Part shown: piece after piece, positions 1 to 7,168 of the stretch
Position numbering within the stretch: position 1 is the stretch's first letter
How the letters are laid out: the number at the start of each line of letters is the position of its first letter
Position numbers and translations under genes: made by a program
Assembly: GCA_039182865.1 (NCBI GenBank)
Contig: JBCDBX010000089.1
Location: 1-7,305, forward strand
Direction of reading: 5' to 3'
Source of the DNA: UBA1858 sp039182865
Lineage (GTDB): Bacteria; Pseudomonadota; Gammaproteobacteria; UBA4575
Length of the DNA: 7,305 nucleotides
The notes under the pieces: generated by a model
What the model was told of the DNA's origin: nothing
The model's input: the letters and a program-made list of their open reading frames with translations, nothing else
The model's database searches: none

Positions 1-1
1 A

Positions 2-127
2 GAGCAATTAGCCAGAAATGAGTACTTAAATCAGCTTGCACTGCACACGCAGCAAGCTGCATCTAATACTGCTTGGCAGAAAGGGTTAAAATTGGACATC
101 AGGAAGTGGCTGAAGATATCCATGTAA
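2..127 (+). CDS. C-terminal end of an unrecognised protein (5' end outside window)
   Basis: The frame is open from the window's left edge and gives 41 residues before a TAA stop at 125-127. The visible tail is Gln/Ala/Leu-rich (ending of the first half: LALHTQQAASNTAW) and finishes in a basic, Trp-containing stretch, KLDIRKWLKISM. No family motif can be recognised in so short a piece. It lies 31 nt upstream of the small exported-protein gene at 159 on the same strand, so the two may share a transcript. The main support for a real gene end is the uninterrupted frame and its position; a chance open frame of this length at a window edge cannot be excluded. Confidence 0.45.
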   Translation, partial: EQLARNEYLNQLALHTQQAASNTAWQKGLKLDIRKWLKISM

Positions 128-158
128 GCATATTAGACAGTAACCAATCTAAAAACCC

Positions 159-566
159 ATGCAGACAAAAATTACAAAATATATATTATTGGTAACTTTT
201 TACCTTTGCCTATCGGGATTATCTAGTTATGCGCTAGCCGTATTAATCCCCGAACAAGATCAAAGTTTTGCGGAACAGTATGAAGAACTAGCAGCTTTAT
301 TAACAGAGGTTAAAAATAAAGAAACAGCTTTACTATTAAAAGCCGACATTCAGGAGCAAATAGTATTCTTACAAATGAATCAACGCTCGGGTGGAGAGGC
401 CTTCAATGCATTATCCAAAGAAGATCAAGCGATATTTGTCAAACGCTTTCAACATAATCGTTATCATTGCGGCGGTGTCACGCAAGTGATGCAAGAAAGA
501 CGACGCATCTTACTCAATCCAGAATTAGCCTATATTCTTAGAGATTTACTTAACCAAATTCCTTAG
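159..566 (+). CDS. Small exported protein of unknown function
   Basis: This 135-residue protein begins with a classical signal peptide: basic MQTKITK, a hydrophobic core at about residues 8-22, and an Ala-Leu-Ala site at 25-27, giving a predicted mature protein from Val28. No lipobox surrounds Cys17, so it is probably a soluble periplasmic or secreted protein rather than a lipoprotein. The mature part is mostly helix-forming (about residues 36-70 rich in Glu, Leu, Ala and Lys). It has a more distinctive C-terminal block, residues 97-135, with a single Cys104 in RYHCGGVTQVMQERRRILL and an ending PELAYILRDLLNQIP. I do not recognise the family. The ATG at 159 is the only start giving a full signal peptide, but no good Shine-Dalgarno sequence precedes it, which could mean coupling to the upstream gene. 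Its TAG stop overlaps the stop of the convergent hydrolase gene. Confidence 0.8.
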   Translation: MQTKITKYILLVTFYLCLSGLSSYALAVLIPEQDQSFAEQYEELAALLTEVKNKETALLLKADIQEQIVFLQMNQRSGGEAFNALSKEDQAIFVKRFQHNRYHCGGVTQVMQERRRILLNPELAYILRDLLNQIP

Positions 567-1324
567 TTAATAAACTCGCTCAAAGCTTGATGGTATTTCT
601 CTGATTGAGAAAAACTGTTATGCCCTTCATTCTCAAATACCACGATAGTGGCTTGCGATGAAGGGAATGCATCTGCCAATTTTTGAGAGTGTTCGCGTGG
701 AACAACTGAGTCTTTGTTCGCGATTATAATTAAAGCAGGGGCACTAATATCGTCTACTCTTTCAATTGAATTATGCTTATCTTTCAACAATATCGATAAT
801 GGATAAATTGGATACTTGTTTTGAGCAATTCGTTGAATACTATCGTAAGGTGTCACCAAGACTATTTTTTCAGGATCTCGCTTGGACCCAAGATAAGTCA
901 CCACACCTGTACCTAAACTGCGGCCAATAGCAGAAACGCTCTGATATTTCTCTGATAAAATATCGTAAATGCTGAGTGCATCTGCATATATGCCCTTCTC
1001 AGTAGGTTTGCCCGTACTACCGCCATAACCCCTATAGCTAATTAAATAGATCGTGTGATTAGGAAAGATCTCAGCAAAAGTATTTGCCTGATAGGCAACA
1101 GATTCTGCATTACCACCAAAATATAAAATTGCTTCTTTGTTGCCTTCATTAACAACTACAGCCTTAATCACCTCATCGTTGACTAAAAATTCTTCGGTTT
1201 TAAAATCATGCTCTATTTCAACAGTGGGAAAATAAATAAAGTCACGTTGAAAAACGTAAAGGTACAATCCAATAAGCACATAAGCTATTAGAACAATGCC
1301 TGCCAATACTGATAGTGATTTCAT
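563..1324 (-). CDS. Membrane-anchored alpha/beta hydrolase, BEM46/ABHD13-like
   Basis: This 253-residue protein starts with one hydrophobic segment (about residues 4-25), followed by the FQRDFIYFPT signature seen where this subgroup leaves the membrane. The hydrolase core shows an oxyanion region FGGNAE (69-74), the loop YRGYGGSTGKP (97-107), the nucleophile elbow GRSLG with Ser136, acid Asp205 in ANKDSVVP, and His235 in ENEGHNSF, so a complete Ser-Asp-His triad is present. The class cleaves esters, thioesters or peptides; the substrate here cannot be deduced. The N-terminal anchor with few flanking charges implies an inner-membrane protein, with the side of the catalytic domain uncertain. 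Its ATG follows the TAA of the CFA synthase gene with no spacer and only a weak ribosome-binding site, so translation is probably coupled to that gene. It is the last gene of its operon. Confidence 0.88.
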   Translation of the reverse strand: MKSLSVLAGIVLIAYVLIGLYLYVFQRDFIYFPTVEIEHDFKTEEFLVNDEVIKAVVVNEGNKEAILYFGGNAESVAYQANTFAEIFPNHTIYLISYRGYGGSTGKPTEKGIYADALSIYDILSEKYQSVSAIGRSLGTGVVTYLGSKRDPEKIVLVTPYDSIQRIAQNKYPIYPLSILLKDKHNSIERVDDISAPALIIIANKDSVVPREHSQKLADAFPSSQATIVVFENEGHNSFSQSEKYHQALSEFIN

Positions 1325-2542
1325 TTAATTATTTTGTTCAGCTTCAAAAATATAATCCCGAGTAATCGGTAAACTATCGACACTCTTTGTGAGTTGAATC
1401 TGAAAATTCATATGTTTTCCATAACGGAAACTAAATTCAGATAAAATTAAATAGAATTCCCACATGCGACAAAATTTCTCATCAAACATACTAGCAACGG
1501 TAGCTCTATTCTGTTGAAATCTTTGATTCCAGTGCAATAAAGTTTCAGCATAATGTAATCTTAAGATCTCGCAATCTGTCACCCATAATCCTGATTTTTC
1601 AATTTCAGAGAATGTTTCAGATAAAGCAGGCGAATAGCCTCCTGGAAAAATATATTTTCGAATCCAAGCGCCTGTAATGCCAGGCCCACCTTTTCGACCA
1701 ATAGAATGCACAAGTGCGCAACCATCATTTTTGAGCAAAGAGCGAATTTTTCTAAAATATTCTAAATAATGATCGATACCTACATGTTCAAACATACCGA
1801 TGGAGACTATTCGATCAAAAGATTCATCTATATCACGATAATCGATTAAGCGAATTTCAACTTTATCTGTTAGGCCTTTTTTTGCAATGCGCTCTTGAGC
1901 AAGCGCTTGTTGCTGCCTGGATAAGGTTACGCCAATTACCTCGCATTGATGCTTTTCTGCTAGATACATCGACATACCACCCCACCCACAGCCAATATCT
2001 AATACTTTACAACCCGGCTTTAAATTAAGTTTACTGGCGATATGTTTTTGTTTGGCTAATTGTGCTTGCTCTAGACTGAGACTTGGATCTGCAAAATAAG
2101 CACAGGAGTAATTCATATCCTGGTCTAAAAATAAGCGATAAAAGTCGTTAGAAAGATCATAATGGTGTTCAACATTTTTACGAGAAGCAGATTGTTTATT
2201 TCGTTGATGACGTTTGCGTAATTTCTTCAGCCATTTACGCAACAACTTTTGTGTAGGGTGCTTGCGCAAACCTCCTCGATTATGTGCAAATATCATTAAT
2301 AGATCGCGAATAGAACCTCGCTCACAGACAAGTGTTCCTTGCATATAAGCTTCGCCGGCTTTTAACTCAGGGTTTAGAAATAATTCACGATAAAGTTTTT
2401 CGTTAGTGAGACGAATCGTGGAATAAGGAGTGCCCTCACCTCCAGAACCATAGATATGCGAAGTACCATCGACATCAATAATTGTGAGCTGACCGACTTT
2501 GACGAATCGATCCATCATAGAGCCCAGCAATTTCATAACCAA
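1325..2542 (-). CDS. cfa: Cyclopropane-fatty-acyl-phospholipid synthase
   Basis: The enzyme moves a methylene group from S-adenosylmethionine onto cis double bonds of unsaturated acyl chains in membrane phospholipids, usually as cells enter stationary phase or meet acid stress. The N-terminal lipid-binding domain spans about residues 10-90, a very basic linker 98-123 follows, and the methyltransferase domain starts at EHHYDLSNDFY (125-135). The SAM-binding loop is VLDIGCGWGG (180-189). By alignment to E. coli Cfa, the bicarbonate-site residues are all present: Cys147 in YSCAYF, Glu252 in MFEHVG, His279 and Ile281 in LVHSIG, and Tyr331 in HYAETLLHW. Length 405 compares with 382 in E. coli. The frame begins with TTG at 2542; ATG codons at 2536 and 2518/2515 are alternatives. 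GAGG at 2551-2548 lies 5 nt from the TTG and 11 nt from the ATG at 2536, which favours TTG slightly. It sits between the traB-like and hydrolase genes. Confidence 0.95.
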   Translation of the reverse strand: MVMKLLGSMMDRFVKVGQLTIIDVDGTSHIYGSGGEGTPYSTIRLTNEKLYRELFLNPELKAGEAYMQGTLVCERGSIRDLLMIFAHNRGGLRKHPTQKLLRKWLKKLRKRHQRNKQSASRKNVEHHYDLSNDFYRLFLDQDMNYSCAYFADPSLSLEQAQLAKQKHIASKLNLKPGCKVLDIGCGWGGMSMYLAEKHQCEVIGVTLSRQQQALAQERIAKKGLTDKVEIRLIDYRDIDESFDRIVSIGMFEHVGIDHYLEYFRKIRSLLKNDGCALVHSIGRKGGPGITGAWIRKYIFPGGYSPALSETFSEIEKSGLWVTDCEILRLHYAETLLHWNQRFQQNRATVASMFDEKFCRMWEFYLILSEFSFRYGKHMNFQIQLTKSVDSLPITRDYIFEAEQNN

Positions 2543-2546
2543 GATA

Positions 2547-2551
2547 TCCTC
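2547..2551 (-). promoter_or_regulatory. Ribosome-binding site deciding the cfa start
   Basis: GAGGA is read on the minus strand in the 12-nt gap between the TraB/GumN stop and the CFA synthase frame. GAGG is 5 nt from the TTG at 2542 and 11 nt from the ATG at 2536. The first spacing is close to the usual optimum, so TTG initiation is the better guess. Confidence 0.5.
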
Positions 2552-2554
2552 AAT

Positions 2555-3436
2555 TCATTCGACTAACTCAAAGGAGTAGCCACGCTCCTCCAAGAGACTA
2601 ATAATAGATGCATCTCCCCATAAATGCCCAACACCTACTGCGAAGAAATATTTATCATCTGGATTCTGGCTGACCATATTTGCTATTCTATCTGCCATAT
2701 GCACATTGCGTTGGTCGACTATTTGAAATAGTAAGTCATCATAAAATACTTCACCTTGCATATAAGAAGTTAATTCATCAACCAATCCGTCCAAATCTCC
2801 ATCTATATAATCCTGGACTGAAGATCCGATAAAATCATCGTCTTGCTCAGTTAAGTAATCAATTGTATCTTCTAACAATTGAATCTGCTCATCATTAGAC
2901 AAGGCATCAAACGGACCGGCCTGTTCTTCTATCGTTTCAAGCCCACCCGCTTTCTTATTTAGTTCAACAGCTTTATTAAATAATGCAACATCAATGGGTG
3001 ATAATTGTGGATAGCGTAGCTGCTGTTCCAATAACGAGATTGTCACTGCTAACACCCAAATTTTTCGATTAGCAAAATAATCCAGATTCAGATCTGGGTT
3101 TATTGAAGCCAAATAATTGTTAACTTTGTTCTGGGTATCAATTGAAATTAAATCATAAATTGTTTTATTACCAGGAATCATCATAGATTCTTTAATTTGC
3201 ATTAAATTATCTTCGCCTAGATCAAGTTCGCCATAAAAAGCAGTCGACTCTTCCATCGCCTGTACTACTTCATTAGGGAGTGTTGCAATTCTTGGATCAG
3301 GCACATGAATTGTGCCAAATAAGTAAAATGTGGTGTCACCACTCGCTTGATATAGGAATGGGTGCGCGTGAGCTTGTGCAGCAAAGAAAAATATATAAGA
3401 AGCAAGCAATATTTTGAATGGCTTAGGCGTAAGCAT
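2555..3436 (-). CDS. Exported TraB/GumN-family protein (YbaP-like)
   Basis: This 293-residue protein has a signal peptide: basic start, hydrophobic core at about residues 8-20, and a probable cleavage at AQAHA-HPF near residue 24. The TraB/GumN hallmarks appear in order: FYLFGTIHVPDPR with the GxxH motif at 41-44, the acidic FYGELDL (68-73 region, Glu70), GLETIEEQ (165-172), RNVHMADRI (243-251), and a second GxxH-type motif in AVGVGHLWGD (266-275), followed by the usual ending LLEERGYSFELVE. The fold is related to eukaryotic TIKI metalloproteases, where the paired GxxH motifs and a Glu take part in metal binding; the role of bacterial members is poorly known and peptidase activity here is inference. 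Export puts it in the periplasm or outside the cell. ATG at 3436 is preceded by AGGA about 10 nt upstream. It is first in the operon with cfa and the hydrolase; its TGA stop lies 12 nt before the cfa frame. Confidence 0.9.
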   Translation of the reverse strand: MLTPKPFKILLASYIFFFAAQAHAHPFLYQASGDTTFYLFGTIHVPDPRIATLPNEVVQAMEESTAFYGELDLGEDNLMQIKESMMIPGNKTIYDLISIDTQNKVNNYLASINPDLNLDYFANRKIWVLAVTISLLEQQLRYPQLSPIDVALFNKAVELNKKAGGLETIEEQAGPFDALSNDEQIQLLEDTIDYLTEQDDDFIGSSVQDYIDGDLDGLVDELTSYMQGEVFYDDLLFQIVDQRNVHMADRIANMVSQNPDDKYFFAVGVGHLWGDASIISLLEERGYSFELVE

Positions 3437-3484
3437 TGTTACTTTTTCCTAGAAAGATTGTTACCTCAAACGAAATAACAAAAA

Positions 3485-3490
3485 ATTATA
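3485..3490 (-). promoter_or_regulatory. Putative -10 element for the traB-like/cfa/hydrolase operon
   Basis: The 72-bp gap between thrC and the TraB/GumN gene is the only sizeable space upstream of this operon. Read on the minus strand it contains a perfect TATAAT hexamer, which would place a start near 3478 and give a leader of about 40 nt. No good -35 hexamer is found at 15-19 bp spacing (the best is weak, inside the last thrC codons), so the promoter may need an activator or an alternative sigma factor. Read-through from thrC is also possible since no convincing terminator separates them. Confidence 0.4.
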
Positions 3491-3508
3491 ATCTCGTTTT
3501 ACAAAACC

Positions 3509-4639
3509 TTACATATTAGAAAGAATAGCAGACTTAACATCTTCCAAGTTTGCATCGATAGTGATCATTTTGCTGGTGCATTGCTTAATAGCAGTATCCG
3601 GATCTTTTAGACCGTGCCCTGTCAAGGTACATACCACACTACTTCCTTTTTCGATTTTGCCATTCTTAATATCGCGCAAAGCACCTGCCACTGATGTCGC
3701 TGAAGCAGGCTCACAGAAAACACCTTCATCACAAGCTAAGGTTCGTTGTGCTGCTAATATTTCATCATCAGAACACTCATCAAACCAGCCACCCGATTCT
3801 TTCGAGACTATCCAGGCATTATCCCAGCTTTGTGGGTGTCCTATGCGTATAGCAGTCGCAATTGTTTCAGGTTTATCAACCATATCACCACGTATGAATG
3901 GCGCACTGCCCGCTGCCTGATAGCCAACCATTTTTGGCCGCGCCTCGATACAAACATTTTTATTAAACTCACAAGATCCTTTACACAAACTACATCCCTG
4001 CGTTTCACATCCGGCACTTTCAGAATAACCAATCCAGTGTGCTGTGATGTTGCCGGCATTACCAACCGGAAGGCAATGATAGTCTGGGGCTTTACCTATG
4101 TTCTCTATAATCTCAAATGATGCGGTTTTCTGGCCTTGCAATCGATATGGGTTAATACTGTTAACAATATCAACTGGCGCATGGTCGGCAACCTCCTTAA
4201 CTAAGCGCATGCCATCATCAAAATTGCCTCGTATCTGGATAACAATGGCACCATGGATCATCGCTTGCGCAAGCTTACCCATCGCAATTTTACCGTCCGG
4301 GATTAATACAAAAGCACTAATACCTGCACGCGACGCGTAGGCCGCAGCAGCTGCTGAGGTATTTCCTGTTGAAGCACAAATAATCGCCTGACTGCCATCT
4401 TGTACCGCCTTCGTAACCGCAACAGTCATACCTCGATCTTTAAAAGAACCCGTTGGATTTAAGCCTTCAAACTTTAGATAAAGATCAATATCATTTTCGT
4501 TCGCTATTTTAATATTGCTACAACGAATTAATGGCGTTTCACCTTCACCCAAGCTGACTATTTTACCCTTCGGATCTAAGGGCAAACGTGAAATATATTT
4601 TTTGATTAATCCTGTGTAATGGGAACTGATATCACTCAT
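3509..4639 (-). CDS. thrC: Threonine synthase
   Basis: This cytoplasmic PLP enzyme converts O-phosphohomoserine to threonine and phosphate. At 376 residues it belongs to the short form (as in Thermus and Bacillus), not the roughly 430-residue E. coli form. Key parts: LGEGETPLIR (30-39), NPTGSFKDRG with the Schiff-base Lys67, CASTGNTSAAAAAY (88-101), the PLP-phosphate loop PVGNAGNITAHW (191-202), ATAIRIGHPQSW (261-272), EGVFCEPASA (305-314) and TLTGHGLKDP (338-347). All expected motifs are intact. Unusually, residues 206-237 form a longer loop than in the Thermus enzyme as I recall it, with five cysteines at 211, 216, 219, 223 and 230. The ATG at 4639 lies 4 nt after the hom stop; AGG at 4650-4648, inside the final hom codons, is 8 nt upstream, consistent with coupled translation. 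It is the last gene of alaC-hom-thrC. Confidence 0.96.
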   Translation of the reverse strand: MSDISSHYTGLIKKYISRLPLDPKGKIVSLGEGETPLIRCSNIKIANENDIDLYLKFEGLNPTGSFKDRGMTVAVTKAVQDGSQAIICASTGNTSAAAAAYASRAGISAFVLIPDGKIAMGKLAQAMIHGAIVIQIRGNFDDGMRLVKEVADHAPVDIVNSINPYRLQGQKTASFEIIENIGKAPDYHCLPVGNAGNITAHWIGYSESAGCETQGCSLCKGSCEFNKNVCIEARPKMVGYQAAGSAPFIRGDMVDKPETIATAIRIGHPQSWDNAWIVSKESGGWFDECSDDEILAAQRTLACDEGVFCEPASATSVAGALRDIKNGKIEKGSSVVCTLTGHGLKDPDTAIKQCTSKMITIDANLEDVKSAILSNM

Positions 4640-4643
4640 TCAT

Positions 4644-5972
4644 TTAACCTAAAGTTTCTAACCTTATTCTTGTAATACTTCCGCTGACAGTTTCTAACTG
4701 TTCCACCTGTTGAATAGCATTCACCATATTTGATTCAAGCACCGTATGGGTCAAGATGACTAATGGCACACAACCTTGCGCATCCTGATCTTCTTTTTGC
4801 AAAATAGCTTCTATACTAATACCTTGCTTAGCAAATATTTGTGTAATATCTGCTAACACGCCAGCCTGGTCTTGCACCTGCATACGCAAATAAAAAGCAG
4901 TTTCGACTTGCTCCATATTTAATACTGGAATGTCCTGAATAGCATCCGGTTGAAAAGCCAAGTGTGGAACACGATTACCCGGGTCTGTCGTTAAGGCTCG
5001 CACCACATCGACTAAATCAGCAACCACCGCAGAAGCCGTTGGTTCAGAACCTGCACCTGGCCCATAATATAAAGTAGGACCTACCGCATCGGCATTCACT
5101 AGAACAGCGTTCATCACACCGTCAACATTCGCAATTAGACGTCTATGAGGAATTAATGTTGGATGAACACGCATCTCTAATCCATTTTCAACACGCCGTG
5201 CGATACCTAGATGTTTAATACGATAACCTAATTCAGCGGCATACTCGACATCCATGCGCTGAATCTCAGAAATTCCTTCGGTATAAACTTTTTCAAACTG
5301 AAGCGGCACACCAAACGCAATTGAAGCCAGAATTGTTAACTTGTGTGCGGCATCGATTCCCTCAACATCAAAAGTGGGATCCGCTTCCGCATAACCAAGT
5401 GCTTGCGCCTCTTGTAATACATCTGCAAAGTCACGAGCTTTGTCGCGCATTTCTGTCAGTATATAATTACCAGTGCCATTAATGATGCCCGCCAACCATT
5501 GTATTTGATTACCTGCTAAACCTTCACGTATCGCTTTGATGATCGGAATACCACCGGCAACCGCAGCCTCAAATGCTACCGTGACACCTTTCTTTTGTGC
5601 AGCCGCAAATATCTCATTACCATGCAAAGCAATTAATGCTTTGTTTGCGGTCACGATATGCTTGCCATTTTCAATCGCACGCATGACTAATTGATTAGCT
5701 TCTACAGTGCCACCAATTAGCTCTAAGATAATGTCAATTTCTGGATTATCAACAATTTCATTAGAATCAAGTGTTAACTTCACATGACTTAAATCATCGC
5801 TGCGTTTTTTATTAGTATCGCGCACACTCGCAGCAACTAACTCGATTGCTCGTCCGGCGCGTCGACTAATTTCCGCAGCATTGCGTGCAAGAACACTAGC
5901 TGTTCCACCGCCAACGGTGCCTAGACCCAGGATGCCAATAGTAATAGGTTTCATTGAATTATCTGTTTTCAT
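4644..5972 (-). CDS. hom: Homoserine dehydrogenase (monofunctional, with ACT domain)
   Basis: This cytoplasmic enzyme reduces aspartate semialdehyde to homoserine with NAD(P)H, the branch step towards threonine, methionine and isoleucine. At 442 residues it has the size of free-standing Hom, not the aspartokinase fusion of E. coli ThrA or MetL. The Rossmann motif ILGLGTVGGG lies at 14-23 and TANKALIA at 108-115 contains Lys111. The catalytic domain shows AAVAGGIP (136-143), NGTGNYIL (165-172) and the EGIDAAHKL segment (204-212), whose Asp207 and Lys211 match the Asp/Lys catalytic pair of yeast homoserine dehydrogenase. A C-terminal ACT domain covers about 360-436 (VQDQAGVLADITQIFAKQGISI), the usual seat of feedback inhibition by threonine. 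ATG at 5972 lies 6 nt after the alaC stop with a GGAA about 9 nt upstream; Met7 at 5954 is an alternative start closer to the conserved core. It is the middle gene of the operon. Confidence 0.97.
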   Translation of the reverse strand: MKTDNSMKPITIGILGLGTVGGGTASVLARNAAEISRRAGRAIELVAASVRDTNKKRSDDLSHVKLTLDSNEIVDNPEIDIILELIGGTVEANQLVMRAIENGKHIVTANKALIALHGNEIFAAAQKKGVTVAFEAAVAGGIPIIKAIREGLAGNQIQWLAGIINGTGNYILTEMRDKARDFADVLQEAQALGYAEADPTFDVEGIDAAHKLTILASIAFGVPLQFEKVYTEGISEIQRMDVEYAAELGYRIKHLGIARRVENGLEMRVHPTLIPHRRLIANVDGVMNAVLVNADAVGPTLYYGPGAGSEPTASAVVADLVDVVRALTTDPGNRVPHLAFQPDAIQDIPVLNMEQVETAFYLRMQVQDQAGVLADITQIFAKQGISIEAILQKEDQDAQGCVPLVILTHTVLESNMVNAIQQVEQLETVSGSITRIRLETLG

Positions 5973-5978
5973 ATTTAT

Positions 5979-7157
5979 TTATTCCGAGTCACGAAACATT
6001 TTTTTAATGCCGCGCAATGCTTGACGTGTCCGATGTTCATTTTCAATCAAACTAAATCGCACATGACCATCACCATATTGCCCGAATCCAATACCCGGCG
6101 AAACCGCCACTTTGGCCTTCTCCAACATATGCATAGAGAAATCTAAAGACTTTTGATCCGAAAACTGTTCAGGAATTTTCGCCCAAACAAACATAGTGGC
6201 TTTAGGAGGGGTAACTTCCCAACCGATGTTATTTAGTCCTTCTAGTAATACATCACGTCTAGCACAATACATATGTCGTATATCATCAACACAATCTTGT
6301 GGACCATCTAAAGCTGCAATAGCGGCAACTTGTATCGGCGTGAACATTCCGTAATCAAGATAAGACTTTAATCTGGCCAATGCACCCACCATTGTCTTAT
6401 TCCCCACCATAAAGCCGACACGCCAACCCGGCATATTGTAGGTTTTGGATAATGAATAAAATTCTGCTGCAATATCTTTAGCGCCTTTCACTTGCAAAAT
6501 AGAGGGCGGCTCATAACCATCAAAGGTAATTTCGGCATAGGCAATATCATTAATTACCCAAATATTATGTTCCTTGGCAATCGCAACGACACGTTCAAAA
6601 AATTCAAGCTCCACACAATGCGTTGTTGGGTTAGCAGGAAAATTTAAAATAATCAGCTTGGGTTTTGGCCAAGAGTCACGAATAGATTTTTCCAGTTCCT
6701 CAAAAAAATTCGTGTCGTCTGTCATGGGCACATAGATGACTTCTGCACCTGCGATCACACAACCATAAGGATGAATCGGGTATGCCGGGTTCGGCACTAA
6801 AACCGCATCTCCAGGACTCAACATTGCCAATGCTAAGTGCGCCAATCCCTCTTTGGAGCCAATGGTAACAATCGCCTCTTCATCAGGATCAAGCTCCACC
6901 TCGAATTTGCGCATATACCAATCACAAATTGAGCGCCTAAGCCTCGGAATTCCTTTTGACAATGAATAACGGTGAGTGTCTTCGCGCTGAGCCGCTTCGA
7001 CCAGCTTGTTGATAATATGCGCTGGAGCAGCTTGATCCGGATTTCCCATGCCAAAATCAATAATATCTTCACCTGCCGCACGAAAATCCGCCTTGCGTTG
7101 GTTAACAATATTAAAGACATAGGGCGGTAAGCGCTTAATACGAGCAAATTCTTCCAT
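5979..7157 (-). CDS. alaC: Alanine aminotransferase, AlaC type
   Basis: This class I PLP aminotransferase catalyses, in E. coli, alanine formation from pyruvate and glutamate. The 392 residues follow E. coli AlaC closely: RIKRLPPYVFNI (6-17), GEDIIDFGMGNPD (29-41), VTIGSKEGLAHL (97-108), VLVPNPAYPIHPYG (119-132), NFPANPT (172-178, Asn176), NDIAYAEI (203-210, Asp204), Schiff-base Lys238 in YSLSKTYNMPGWRVGF, SPGIGFGQYGDGHVRF with the carboxylate-binding Arg367, and ALRGIKKMF near the end. It lacks the short C-terminal tail of the E. coli protein. The chosen ATG matches the family's N-terminus; the upstream frame is open only to a TAG near 7212 and has no better start. There is no Shine-Dalgarno sequence before it. 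Being first in the operon with hom and thrC suggests a part in, or co-regulation with, amino-acid synthesis. Activity on other amino acids is possible. Confidence 0.95.
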   Translation of the reverse strand: MEEFARIKRLPPYVFNIVNQRKADFRAAGEDIIDFGMGNPDQAAPAHIINKLVEAAQREDTHRYSLSKGIPRLRRSICDWYMRKFEVELDPDEEAIVTIGSKEGLAHLALAMLSPGDAVLVPNPAYPIHPYGCVIAGAEVIYVPMTDDTNFFEELEKSIRDSWPKPKLIILNFPANPTTHCVELEFFERVVAIAKEHNIWVINDIAYAEITFDGYEPPSILQVKGAKDIAAEFYSLSKTYNMPGWRVGFMVGNKTMVGALARLKSYLDYGMFTPIQVAAIAALDGPQDCVDDIRHMYCARRDVLLEGLNNIGWEVTPPKATMFVWAKIPEQFSDQKSLDFSMHMLEKAKVAVSPGIGFGQYGDGHVRFSLIENEHRTRQALRGIKKMFRDSE

Positions 7158-7168
7158 GGGAGTACAGA

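Noticed and set aside
596..612. Inverted repeat TTTCTC-TGATT-GAGAAA near the hydrolase 3' end
   Set aside because: It is inside coding sequence, has only two G/C pairs and is not followed by a T-run on either strand in the terminator orientation.
3496..3507. Palindrome GTTTTACAAAAC after thrC as a possible terminator
   Set aside because: The loop would be 2 nt (or 4 nt with a 4-bp A/T-rich stem), and there is no GC stem, so it would be very weak.
3437..3508. Riboswitch or attenuator before the traB-like gene
   Set aside because: The 72-nt gap is too short for a riboswitch, shows no strong stems and has no leader-peptide frame.
3561..4340. Open frames on the plus strand opposite thrC (3561-3920, 3830-4120, 4098-4340) and one on the minus strand in another frame (3841-4065)
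   Set aside because: They lie wholly inside thrC, which has every expected family motif; their translations show no domain-like composition and they overlap one another.
6833..7147. A 104-residue minus-strand open frame inside alaC
   Set aside because: It is an alternative frame within a clearly homologous alaC and shows no recognisable protein features.
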